In this document: positions 7,482 to 14,679 of the stretch, piece after piece
Position numbering within the stretch: the first letter of the stretch is position 1
Layout: each line of letters opens with the position of its first letter
Source of the DNA: Sphingomonadaceae bacterium
GTDB taxonomy: Bacteria > Pseudomonadota > Alphaproteobacteria > Sphingomonadales > Sphingomonadaceae
Direction of reading: 5' to 3'
Assembly (NCBI GenBank): GCA_947453945.1
Contig: CANGJB010000022.1
Coordinates: 1-51,745 of the forward strand
DNA: 51,745 nucleotides
The notes under the pieces: generated by a model
What the model saw: the letters and a program-made list of their open reading frames with translations, nothing else
The model's database searches: none
What the model was told of the DNA's origin: nothing
Made by a program: the position numbers and the translations under genes

Positions 7482-7943
7482 TTACTCGACGCGCCCGATG
7501 GGGTTCGCAGCGCGCACATGGTAGTCCGTCGCCATCGTGGTCTTGAGGATCCGCTGCTTGAACTTCCACTGGCCATTCCGCTTGACGATGACGTCGTGGT
7601 ATTGGCCATAGAGGACCCCGTCCGGGCGTTCCTTGGTGTAGCGGTGAATGGCCAGTACAGCCGCCCGGAGGGTCACCTCGGTGTCGCTGACCCAATCGAT
7701 CACAATGTTTGACACGTGGTGCGAGGTCGCCCGGAAGAACGTGCCAATGCCGTCGAGAGTCTTTGCGTAGGCCTCAATTCCGGTGGCACCGAAATTCGGC
7801 GCGTAGCTCACTTCGCAGTCCTCGACGAACAGCTCGATCATCTTTTCGGGCATGTTCATATCGAGATAGTAGGCGTAGTCGAACACGATACGCTCGATCG
7901 CGCGTTCCTCGACAATCCGGCCCAAAGCGCTTGATACATCCAC
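7482..7943 (-). CDS. SnoaL/NTF2-like small protein
   Basis: The 153-residue protein has the NTF2-like pattern: IVEERAIERIVFDYAYYLD at 9-27, then ELFVEDCEVSYAP, TSHHVSNIVIDW, and a C-terminal strand GQWKFKQRILKTT. Members include ketosteroid isomerase-like and hydroxylating-dioxygenase-beta-like folds, often with isomerase or hydrolase activity and often of unknown role. It is followed by crotonase 2 after five bases. Catalytic residues cannot be assigned from sequence alone. Confidence 0.8.
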   Translation of the reverse strand: MDVSSALGRIVEERAIERIVFDYAYYLDMNMPEKMIELFVEDCEVSYAPNFGATGIEAYAKTLDGIGTFFRATSHHVSNIVIDWVSDTEVTLRAAVLAIHRYTKERPDGVLYGQYHDVIVKRNGQWKFKQRILKTTMATDYHVRAANPIGRVE

Positions 7944-7995
7944 AACATCTCTCCTTGTATTCTATTCATTTTCCTGGCCGGGACGTCGCTTCCCA

Positions 7996-8014
7996 AGCGC
8001 CAAAGGAAGGCGCT
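7996..8014. other. short hairpin between two NTF2-like genes
   Basis: AGCGCC and GGCGCT form a six-pair stem round a seven-base loop in the 82-base gap. There is no T-run, so it is more likely a processing or mild attenuation element than a terminator. Confidence 0.3.
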
Positions 8015-8025
8015 CCAAGTCTTGG

Positions 8026-8541
8026 TCAGCCGTCCCGCCGTCGGGGAAAATCGGAAGGCAGAGGCTCGCCGCCCGGCCAGCGCACGTTGAGCGGCGTGGT
8101 GAGCGAGGCCTCTACGCCAGACCAGGGCGCCATGTGGACAACCTTCATCGCCCTAACTGCAATCCGCCAGGCACCGTCTTCGCGCGCGTAGCTATCGACA
8201 TAGCGCACCGCACCGAAGTGGGTTGCATCACCCAGCCCAAGTTCGAGGTGCGCGCAAACGAGGCCTTCAGCGGCATCAAGACCGATGAAGCGAATGTGGA
8301 CATAATGCGGCGTGTGCACCGTCTGGCCCATGCCAGACCGCGCTGCCTTGAGCACCGCCACGATCCCGTCGCGCCCGGCGGCATCCTCGAAGCCCGAAGC
8401 TTCAAACCGCGCATCGCGGGTGAAGCAATCCGCCATCAGCGCGTAGTCATCGTCATCGGCTGCGCGGAAGTACACGGCGACCAGATCCTGAATCGCCGCC
8501 CTGTCTTCCAGTATCCTGATGCGCTCTTCCAGCGACGGCAC
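8026..8541 (-). CDS. SnoaL-like (NTF2 fold) protein, first gene of the minus-strand operon
   Basis: The 171-residue product reads PSLEERIRILEDRAAIQDLV at the N-terminus, the usual start of the SnoaL_4 group, then YFRAADDDDYALMADCFTRD and HTPHYVHIRFIGL. The GTG at 8541 has GGGGAG seven bases upstream and is preferred over a TTG at 8565. A promoter and an operator lie 27-67 bases upstream of the GTG. The gene opens an operon that continues through NTF2-like, two crotonases, flavin reductase, DUF2889, ribBA and TetR. Isomerase, dehydratase or epoxide hydrolase activity is possible; none can be chosen. Confidence 0.8.
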   Translation of the reverse strand: MPSLEERIRILEDRAAIQDLVAVYFRAADDDDYALMADCFTRDARFEASGFEDAAGRDGIVAVLKAARSGMGQTVHTPHYVHIRFIGLDAAEGLVCAHLELGLGDATHFGAVRYVDSYAREDGAWRIAVRAMKVVHMAPWSGVEASLTTPLNVRWPGGEPLPSDFPRRRDG

Positions 8542-8567
8542 TATCCGACTCCCCAACTCTCTCAACC

Positions 8568-8596
8568 GATATGGGCAACCTCGAAAGGCCAGTCAA
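8568..8596 (-). promoter_or_regulatory. promoter of the 8541-to-2729 operon
   Basis: On the minus strand TTGACT (8596-8591) is followed after 17 bases by CATATC (8573-8568). The -35 box overlaps the left arm of operator copy 2, and the first codon is at 8541. Confidence 0.5.
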
Positions 8597-8608
8597 CACA
8601 TAAGTTGA
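8593..8608. promoter_or_regulatory. operator copy 2, TCAAC-N6-GTTGA
   Basis: TCAACACATAAGTTGA is a perfect 5+5 inverted repeat. It lies between divergent genes starting at 8541 (minus) and 8640 (plus), so one bound protein could control both. Confidence 0.7.
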
Positions 8609-8639
8609 CAGCCTCACATCGCATGGGCAAAGTCGTTTC

Positions 8640-9299
8640 ATGACGGATATTTCCATCGCTGATCTGCGCGAAGAAGCAGACGTTTTGACGGCCTCGATCG
8701 CAGACGGGGAGCCGCTCGATGCGCAAGGCACAGCGCTTGTAACACTTGCCGTTTCAGCTTCGGTCACTGCGCTGGATCGGTCGGCCGTTGCAGCCGCGAT
8801 CAAACAAGGTTTCGAGGCTGGCGCATCACCCGCGCAAGTGCAGGAAATCCTCGCGCTAACCTCCGGCCTTGGGGTTCATACCTTGATGGTCACGGCCACA
8901 GAGGTCCTCGAAGCGGCCAGCGCACGAGGCCTGATCGATGCCGAAGCCCCGCTCGATGCCGACCGGCAGGCGCTGTGGGACCGCCACGTCGGCAGCGATC
9001 CCTTCTGGACAGGATTCTCCGCCGAATTGCCTGGTTTCCTTGAAGCCATGCTGCGGCTCTCGCCCGATCTCTTCACCGGCTTCTTTGACTACTGCGCGAT
9101 CCCTTGGCGCAGCGGCACCGTCCGTGCCCGGATCAAGGAACTGGCGGCGATGGCCTGCGACGCCGCACCGAGCCACCGGTTCCGCCCAGGTTTTCGCGTA
9201 CACCTCAAGAACGCCATCGCGCTGGGCATAGGTCGGCGCGCGATCCTGCAAGCGCTCGACATCGCGGCCGCGGCGCCAGAGCACCGCGGCACCAAGTGA
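8640..9299 (+). CDS. carboxymuconolactone decarboxylase / AhpD-like protein
   Basis: The 219-residue protein looks like two CMD-like helical repeats: VSASVTALDRSAVAAAIKQG then ASPAQVQEILALTSGLGVHT in the first half, and MACDAAPSHRFRPGF with HLKNAIALGIGRRAILQALD in the second. Classical CMD enzymes decarboxylate gamma-carboxymuconolactone, and AhpD-type proteins use a CxxC pair, which is absent here. The exact reaction is unknown. The start ATG at 8640 lacks a strong ribosome-binding sequence. It shares operator copy 2 with the divergent operon and ends in a TGATCA palindrome shared with the P450 stop. Confidence 0.75.
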   Translation: MTDISIADLREEADVLTASIADGEPLDAQGTALVTLAVSASVTALDRSAVAAAIKQGFEAGASPAQVQEILALTSGLGVHTLMVTATEVLEAASARGLIDAEAPLDADRQALWDRHVGSDPFWTGFSAELPGFLEAMLRLSPDLFTGFFDYCAIPWRSGTVRARIKELAAMACDAAPSHRFRPGFRVHLKNAIALGIGRRAILQALDIAAAAPEHRGTK

Positions 9300-10559
9300 T
9301 CAACGCGTTGTCTGGACATCCCAGACCAGCGGCACATCATGCACCGCAACCACGGTCCCAGCTTGGTAAACCGGCTTCGCACCCTCGGCGAGGCGGAATT
9401 CGGGGATCCGCTTGAGCCATTCCTGCAAAGTCACAGTCGCTTCGAGCCGGGCCAGATGAAGCCCGGCGCAGCGATGCGGTCCTGCGGCAAAGGTGGTGTG
9501 CGCGATGTTCTTACGTTCCCAGTCGAGCTCCCAGGGATTATCATTCTCTTCTTCATCAAGCCCGCCCAGTGCAGTTGGCAGCAGGACCATGTCGCCCGCC
9601 TTGAGCGTGATGCCGCGGTAGACTTGGTCCTTGGCAACCATCCGGGCGTCGGAAACGACTGGAAAACGCCGGAACAGCTCCTCCACGCCGCGCCGAAGCT
9701 TCAGCTCGTCGTCGCGCACTTCGGCCACCTTTTCGGGATGGCGGGCGAGATAGATCATGAAGAAGCTCAGGAAATTGACGACCGTATCGAGCCCGCCGAG
9801 AAGGAGCAGCGCGACGAGGCCGACCGCCTTTTCGTGCGAAATCCGCTCCCCGTCGATCGTGCCGTTGACCATCACCGTGATCAGATCGTCGCCGGTCCCG
9901 CCGATCCGCTCGCGGATCACCGGTTCAACATAGGCGAAGAAGCCCTGATTGGCCGCGTCGAGCAACGCCGCGACCTCCTCCGGAGAGTTGCCTTGCGGTC
10001 GGGTCATGTCGTCCGACAACTTGACCAGCATCGGAACGTCTTCCATCGGCAGGCCGGCCATCGCCATGAACACTCGCACGGGGAAGATGGCGGCGAAATC
10101 ACGGGCGAAATCGCACTTGCCCAGCGGCACTAGCGGGTCGATGAGGTCAATCGCTGCCTGCCGCACGTTCTCCTCGATCATGCGGATCCGTGCCGGATTC
10201 AAACCGGTGTCGAGCAGCTTGCGATAGGGCGTATGCTCGGGCGGATCCATCCGGGTCGGCACCATCAAGTACTTCTCGCCCGCTTCCTTGGGCAGGAAGA
10301 TGACCTCGCTCGAGAACCGGGTGGGGTCTTCGTAGACCTCGCGGATTACGCTTCCGCGCGTGGCGATCCAGTGCCCACCCGTCAGCGGGGTCCAGACCAG
10401 GTCGGGCACGTCCGGCCCCTGGATGCGCTTCCATGCCTCGTGAAAACCGTCCTCGATGCCGTCTAGCGCGTACATGTCGATATCGCGGACGAGTTCCTCG
10501 GGAATGTGGGCCGGACGTGCTGCACGAACACGATTATCGGCGACAGCTGCTTGCGTCAT
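9300..10559 (-). CDS. cytochrome P450 resembling P450cam (CYP101 family)
   Basis: The 419-residue protein follows P450cam closely in remembered key regions: VPDLVW near 51-56, GGHWIATRG at 61-69, PTRMDPPEH at 101-109 and [12 protein letters not shown] at 255-266. The acid-alcohol pair is Asp258-Thr259, the ExxR pair is Glu294 and Arg297, and the heme thiolate is Cys364 in [14 protein letters not shown]. Tyr97 and Phe88 sit where P450cam has Tyr96 and Phe87, the residues that hold the camphor carbonyl and pack the substrate. A bicyclic or cyclic terpenoid ketone is therefore a reasonable substrate guess. It is the last gene of the operon led by the monooxygenase gene at 14041. No ferredoxin or reductase gene is nearby. 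Confidence 0.93.
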   Translation of the reverse strand: MTQAAVADNRVRAARPAHIPEELVRDIDMYALDGIEDGFHEAWKRIQGPDVPDLVWTPLTGGHWIATRGSVIREVYEDPTRFSSEVIFLPKEAGEKYLMVPTRMDPPEHTPYRKLLDTGLNPARIRMIEENVRQAAIDLIDPLVPLGKCDFARDFAAIFPVRVFMAMAGLPMEDVPMLVKLSDDMTRPQGNSPEEVAALLDAANQGFFAYVEPVIRERIGGTGDDLITVMVNGTIDGERISHEKAVGLVALLLLGGLDTVVNFLSFFMIYLARHPEKVAEVRDDELKLRRGVEELFRRFPVVSDARMVAKDQVYRGITLKAGDMVLLPTALGGLDEEENDNPWELDWERKNIAHTTFAAGPHRCAGLHLARLEATVTLQEWLKRIPEFRLAEGAKPVYQAGTVVAVHDVPLVWDVQTTR

Positions 10560-10577
10560 GAAACGTCCTTCAATGCG

Positions 10578-11663
10578 TCAATTGATTTCGGGATCGATGA
10601 TAGCCTTGATCACCGAGCCGGCAGCAGTCGCGTCCAGCGCTTCGAGCGCCTGCGCGACGCCGAACCGGTGGCTCACGATTTCGGCGAGCGGGTATTCCCC
10701 ATTGAGCCGCGCGGCGAGGTGCAGCGCCTGATGGAAGTGCTTTGGTTTGGCGAACGTCGCCCCGGCAATCGTCAGGTTCTTGATCGTCAGATCGCGCGGG
10801 GAGATCGGCTGCGTGCCGATCGCACCCCACAGACCAAGAATGATGTAGCGGCCATGGTTCCCGGCAATGTCCACACCTTCGGGGAATGCCGGCAACGCGC
10901 CTGCAGCTTCGACCACGATATCGGGCCCATTGGGCGCGACCCGGTCATAGATCTGGCGGCGGCGCTCCTCCGGACTGTCCTTCAACGAAACCGTTGCGGT
11001 CGCGCCAAGCGAGCGCGCGATTGCGAGCCGGTTCTCGTGCATGTCCACCGCGATGATCTCCCGCGCGCCCGAAAGCTTGGCGAGGAGAATGGCGGAAAGG
11101 CCGACCGGCCCTGCGCCCTGCACCACCACGGTATCGCCCATGCGAACCGGACCACAGCGGTCAAACCCGCGCAGTGCCGTCGGCAGAGCGCAGCCCAGCG
11201 CGATGACCGCATCGACAGATGCGCCATCTGGCAGGCGGAAGAACGCGAGGCCGTTGGGCAAGCAGGCGAAATCGGCATAGCTGCCCCAGTTGGGCTTTTC
11301 CGCGTGTGCGAAAAACGTTGAATTGTCGCAGGGCGTCTCGTCGAGCACGGTGCAGCTGTGGCAGCGGTGACACAGCGCAATCGGCGCCCAGTAGACGAGA
11401 TCACCCGGCTTCACCGGAACGCCAGCATAGTCGGTCGTGACGCCCGCGCCGAGCTTCTCGATCCGGCCGACGCCTTCATGGCCGAGGATGATCGGGAAGG
11501 GCATGACGCCGGCTTCACCAGACATGATGTGCACGTCGCTGCCGCACACGCCGCCAGCAACGATCCGCACCAGCGCGCCGCCCGGTTCGGGATCGAACAC
11601 CTGCACATCCCAGGTCTCGACCCGGTTGGGTTCAACCAGCACACATGCTTTTGCTTTGCTCAT
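10578..11663 (-). CDS. zinc-dependent medium-chain alcohol dehydrogenase
   Basis: The 361-residue MDR protein carries GGVCGSDVH with the catalytic Cys near residue 39, LGHEGVGRIEKLG, and a four-cysteine structural zinc lobe in CHRCHSCTVLDETPC near 98-112. GAGPVGLSAILLAKLSGA with a following acidic residue in AVDMHE indicates NAD. The gene lies 18 bases upstream of the P450 gene, the same pairing as the camphor genes for 5-exo-hydroxycamphor dehydrogenase and P450cam. The likely role is to oxidise the P450-made secondary alcohol to a ketone for Baeyer-Villiger attack. Other secondary alcohols remain possible. Confidence 0.9.
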   Translation of the reverse strand: MSKAKACVLVEPNRVETWDVQVFDPEPGGALVRIVAGGVCGSDVHIMSGEAGVMPFPIILGHEGVGRIEKLGAGVTTDYAGVPVKPGDLVYWAPIALCHRCHSCTVLDETPCDNSTFFAHAEKPNWGSYADFACLPNGLAFFRLPDGASVDAVIALGCALPTALRGFDRCGPVRMGDTVVVQGAGPVGLSAILLAKLSGAREIIAVDMHENRLAIARSLGATATVSLKDSPEERRRQIYDRVAPNGPDIVVEAAGALPAFPEGVDIAGNHGRYIILGLWGAIGTQPISPRDLTIKNLTIAGATFAKPKHFHQALHLAARLNGEYPLAEIVSHRFGVAQALEALDATAAGSVIKAIIDPEIN

Positions 11664-11742
11664 GTCTCGATCCTCTCACAGGTCCGGCGATGGCGCCGCG
11701 GCGCACCTTGCGGCACCGTCGGCGGCCATCCCGGCATGGGTA

Positions 11743-12843
11743 TCAGTTGGGCATGCGGACCTTGGGGCAAACCTCGGTCGCAAGCCGGCGCAACGATTCT
11801 TCCCAGGGCTTGGGATCGTCGATGCTGTCATGCTGGTTGGCCACGATCTGCCCCCAGCCTCCGACGGCGTCGGCCAGCTTTTCGAGCTTCTCGATCACGG
11901 TCTCGGGCGATCCGCACAGGATCACGTGCTCGACCAGAAAGTCCTCGTCGATCGCATCGGGGGTGATGTCGATGCCGCTATCGTGGATGATGCCGTCGAA
12001 CAGCCCGAACTTGACGTAGATTTCCTTCAGATACTTGTGCCACGTCTGCATCATTCCGGTCTTGCGCACGAGCCTCTTCGCCTCAGCGTCCGTATCGGCG
12101 ATGAAGATATCCCGGCAAACGCGGTACCGTTTCCGGTCCGGCGTATGGCCCTTCGAGATCATGGCATCCGACCAGGTATCCCAATGCGCGCGCATTTGCG
12201 GCGTGCCGCCGAAGAACGAGATGGGCGAATAATCGCGCTCACCCGCGAACTTCATCGAGGATGATTTCATCGACAGGCCCGTAACGGCCAATTCTAGCGC
12301 GCCGCGCCCGCCGTAAGGGCCGTTGTTGGCGATCTCGACGTTGTATTCGGGCATCGTATCCGGTCCCGGGAACCCAGCCTGGAAATACTTGCCCTTCTCA
12401 ATGAACGGCTTGCCCTCCCACACGCGTTCCATCAGGGCGAGCGCTTCCAGCTGCATCGGCGGCAGCGGCCCGATGTTTTCAAAGCCATGCAGGATCGCGT
12501 CGGTATGGTGTCCGCCCGGCGCCACACCCAGGAAGTAGCGACCTTCCATGACCTGGCTCAGCCAACCGATGCGGACCGCGAGCGTAGCCGGATCATGATA
12601 GGGCAGCAGGTGCGCCATCGGGGCAAAGCGGATCGTTTTGGTGGTGTGCGCACAGGCGGCAATGATTGCTTCGGGCATGGGGATGTTCTCCCAGCCCAGC
12701 GTGTAGTGCTCGCCGATCATGTAGTCGGCAAATCCCGCCTCGTCAGCAATCCGCGCTATGTCCACCGCCCAGTCGAACACCTGGCGCGGCGTGCGACTGG
12801 GGGGATTGTAGGGCGTCATGAAGATACCGCACTGCATCGCCAT
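11743..12843 (-). CDS. luciferase-like FMN monooxygenase, diketocamphane monooxygenase type (LLM 1)
   Basis: The 366-residue protein has the TIM-barrel pattern of bacterial luciferase-like monooxygenases. Its motifs, FADYMIGEHYTLGWENIP near 38-55, APMAHLLPYHDPATLA near 73-88 and GVAPGGHHTDAILHG near 105-119, match what I remember of 2,5-diketocamphane 1,2-monooxygenase, a type II Baeyer-Villiger enzyme using FMNH2 from a separate reductase. The start has GGGAGAG six bases upstream. It is followed by the alcohol dehydrogenase and P450 genes, which gives the chemical order hydroxylate, oxidise, insert oxygen. The match is from memory and needs an alignment. Confidence 0.88.
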   Translation of the reverse strand: MAMQCGIFMTPYNPPSRTPRQVFDWAVDIARIADEAGFADYMIGEHYTLGWENIPMPEAIIAACAHTTKTIRFAPMAHLLPYHDPATLAVRIGWLSQVMEGRYFLGVAPGGHHTDAILHGFENIGPLPPMQLEALALMERVWEGKPFIEKGKYFQAGFPGPDTMPEYNVEIANNGPYGGRGALELAVTGLSMKSSSMKFAGERDYSPISFFGGTPQMRAHWDTWSDAMISKGHTPDRKRYRVCRDIFIADTDAEAKRLVRKTGMMQTWHKYLKEIYVKFGLFDGIIHDSGIDITPDAIDEDFLVEHVILCGSPETVIEKLEKLADAVGGWGQIVANQHDSIDDPKPWEESLRRLATEVCPKVRMPN

Positions 12844-12886
12844 TCGAGCTCTCCCGAAGATTTTATATCATTGAGAAAATCAGTTA

Positions 12887-14041
12887 TTAGACGAAAACGC
12901 CTTCTTCGTTCTTGATCGAGAAGCGCGGCGCAACCTTGCTGATGAACTTTTCGAGCTCTTCCTGATTCTCCTCTGGCTCAAGATGGCCCTGCCCGAACAT
13001 CAGGAACAGCTCATCGAAGCCAAGCCGGTCATGCGCCTTGCCGATCCGGTCGGCAATCTCATCTGCCGAACCGATCAGAACGTTTGGCGGGCGCTGGCCC
13101 ATAGGGATGAACCACTCGTCCCAGAACCACATGTGCTCTTCCATGAGCTTGGCTGCGCGATCCTTGTCATCGGTCAGCATCAGGAACCCGCCCCAGGCCG
13201 ACGCTTGCGTGTTCGTCACTTCGCGGCCGACTTTGGCGGCCGAAGCGATGTAACGGTTGTTCAGCTGCTCGCAGAAGTCGAGATTGTCGGAGAGCACAAT
13301 CAGCTTGCCGCCCTCTTCCGCCCAGAAGTCGATCGTTCGGCCAGACGCGGCAAAGCCCCCGTAAATCGGGGGGTGCGGATCCTGAAAACAGCGCGGCGCA
13401 ATGCCGATCTCGCGCACAATACCGTCAGCATCCTGCCCCTTGCCGAACTTGGCGTAAGCGGGATGACCGGCCGAGCCGCCGTTCGGCGGGAACTCCCAGT
13501 TCTCGCCCTTGTGGCTGAACACATCGTTGGTCCACGCCTTCTTAACCACGCGCACGCCCTCTTCGAACATCGAGCGGTTGCGCGCATCCTGCTGGTCACG
13601 CGCCTTGACGTTGTCGGGCGTGGTCGCGCTGACGCCTTCCTTTGCGGCATAGCTGTCAACCCAGCGCGCATGGTAACCGCGGGTGAAGCCGCAATACATC
13701 CGGCCTTGCAGCATGTGATCGAGCGTGGCGATTTCCTCCGCCACGCGGACCGGATTGTGTGTCGTCATGGTGTAACCCATGATCCCGGCCTTCAGCCGCT
13801 TGCTGTTCTGACCGACGAACAGACTGAACATCCCAGGGTGGTTGTTCGCCTCAAACCCTTCGATCTGCAGGTGATGCTCGGGCTGGCAATAGCCATAGTA
13901 CCCCAGATCATCGGCGAGCCGGACGTAGCCGCGAACTTCCTCGAGGAACCGCTGGTACAGGTCGTGACGCTGTCCGGCCATGCCGGCCTCGATCTCGTGG
14001 CGGCGCCCCACAACGCCGGTCTGCATCAGGTGGAATTTCAT
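12887..14041 (-). CDS. luciferase-like FMN monooxygenase, divergent branch (LLM 2)
   Basis: The 384-residue product starts MKFHLMQTGVVG at the ATG 14041; a TTG at 14056 would add five residues. LADDLGYYGYCQPEHHLQIE near 50 and GIMGYTMTTHNPVRVAEEIA near 92, with GRMYCGFTRGYHARWVDSYA near 116, are typical luciferase-superfamily elements. It lacks the GEHYT-WENIP signature of LLM 1 and LLM 3, so it belongs to another branch and may do another flavin-dependent oxygenation. It is the first gene of the operon with LLM 1, dehydrogenase and P450, and its promoter carries an operator between -10 and start codon. Confidence 0.87.
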   Translation of the reverse strand: MKFHLMQTGVVGRRHEIEAGMAGQRHDLYQRFLEEVRGYVRLADDLGYYGYCQPEHHLQIEGFEANNHPGMFSLFVGQNSKRLKAGIMGYTMTTHNPVRVAEEIATLDHMLQGRMYCGFTRGYHARWVDSYAAKEGVSATTPDNVKARDQQDARNRSMFEEGVRVVKKAWTNDVFSHKGENWEFPPNGGSAGHPAYAKFGKGQDADGIVREIGIAPRCFQDPHPPIYGGFAASGRTIDFWAEEGGKLIVLSDNLDFCEQLNNRYIASAAKVGREVTNTQASAWGGFLMLTDDKDRAAKLMEEHMWFWDEWFIPMGQRPPNVLIGSADEIADRIGKAHDRLGFDELFLMFGQGHLEPEENQEELEKFISKVAPRFSIKNEEGVFV

Positions 14042-14065
14042 CGCCTCAATCCCCAATCACACTTA

Positions 14066-14081
14066 TCAACACATGCGTTGA
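14066..14081. promoter_or_regulatory. operator copy 3, TCAAC-N6-GTTGA
   Basis: TCAACACATGCGTTGA is the best copy: the symmetry extends to TATCAAC and GTTGATA (14064-14083). It covers the predicted -10 region of the LLM 2 operon. Confidence 0.75.
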
Positions 14082-14105
14082 TAGAGGCTTGGATCCAGCC
14101 TTGTC
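14078..14105 (-). promoter_or_regulatory. promoter of the LLM 2 - LLM 1 - dehydrogenase - P450 operon
   Basis: On the minus strand TTGACA (14105-14100) is followed by 17 bases and CTATCA (about 14082-14077), the latter inside operator copy 3. The coding start is at 14041. Confidence 0.5.
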
Positions 14106-14135
14106 AATGGCGATCGGGCTACTTGGGCAACAAAA

Positions 14136-14151
14136 TCAACCGTATCGTTGA
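14136..14151. promoter_or_regulatory. operator copy 4, TCAAC-N6-GTTGA
   Basis: TCAACCGTATCGTTGA lies 70 bases from copy 3, centre to centre, in the same divergent gap. It serves the plus-strand glyoxalase-fold gene at 14204; a TTGACG overlaps its right arm. Confidence 0.7.
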
Positions 14152-14203
14152 CGAGGGCGGCACGCGCTTGCCTTACGGCATTCACCCCGCCAAACATGCG
14201 CAT

Positions 14204-14572
14204 ATGCGCATCTCCGGAATCGATCATGTCGTCATCAAAGTGGCCGACCTCGACCGCTCAATCGCCTTTTACTGCGAGGTTCTGGGCTGCACTTTGGACT
14301 GGCGGCGCGATGAAATAGGCCTCGTGCATCTGCGGGTCGGCACTGCATTCATCGACCTGCTCGCCGCCGAGCCTCTGCCTCCGAAAGCGGTGCGCAACAT
14401 GGACCACCTTTGCCTTACCGTTGCGGATTTCGATGCCGAACAGGCGCGCCAGCACCTACTTGATCATGGCGTTGCAGTCGAATCGGCCACGAAGCGCTAT
14501 GGCGCATCAGGTTGGGGGCTGTCGCTTTATGTCACCGATCCCGACGGCAACGGACTGGAACTGCGCGGCTGA
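14204..14572 (+). CDS. VOC (glyoxalase/dioxygenase) superfamily protein
   Basis: The 122-residue protein has the two beta-alpha-beta-beta-beta modules of the VOC fold. GIDHVVIKVADLDRSIAFYC opens the first and MDHLCLTVADFDAEQARQHL the second; VTDPDGNGLELRG closes it with a metal-ligand Glu. His in GIDHVV and in MDHLCL with the final Glu are plausible metal ligands. It could be a small isomerase, lyase or ring-cleaving enzyme. An upstream ATG at 14196 is out of frame. It is a single-gene unit divergent from the LLM 2 operon, with operator copy 4 ahead and a terminator behind. Confidence 0.82.
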   Translation: MRISGIDHVVIKVADLDRSIAFYCEVLGCTLDWRRDEIGLVHLRVGTAFIDLLAAEPLPPKAVRNMDHLCLTVADFDAEQARQHLLDHGVAVESATKRYGASGWGLSLYVTDPDGNGLELRG

Positions 14573-14585
14573 CCTTCCAACAAAA

Positions 14586-14611
14586 AATGCTGCAGCGCGG
14601 GCTGCAGCATT
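14586..14611 (-). terminator. Rho-independent terminator, best for the TonB receptor transcript
   Basis: AATGCTGCAG and CTGCAGCATT form a perfect ten-pair stem with a six-base loop. On the minus strand the stem runs into a stretch of six T, about 70 bases after the receptor stop. It may also stop the convergent VOC transcript. Confidence 0.75.
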
Positions 14612-14630
14612 ATTCGGTCAGATGACGGCA

Positions 14631-14661
14631 GCGGAGCAACTGTGAGAGACAGCTGCTCCGC
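14631..14661. other. hairpin between convergent genes
   Basis: GCGGAGCA pairs with TGCTCCGC and CTGT with ACAG across single mismatched bases, with a five-base loop. It is close to the receptor stop and lacks a T-run. It may help the terminator at 14586 or protect the transcript end. Confidence 0.35.
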
Positions 14662-14679
14662 CGGCCTTTGGAATTCCGA

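Noticed and set aside
12983..14203. Long plus-strand open frame upstream of the VOC gene
   Set aside because: It is antisense to LLM 2, has no family features, and passes through operators 3 and 4. Only the part from 14204 is a gene.
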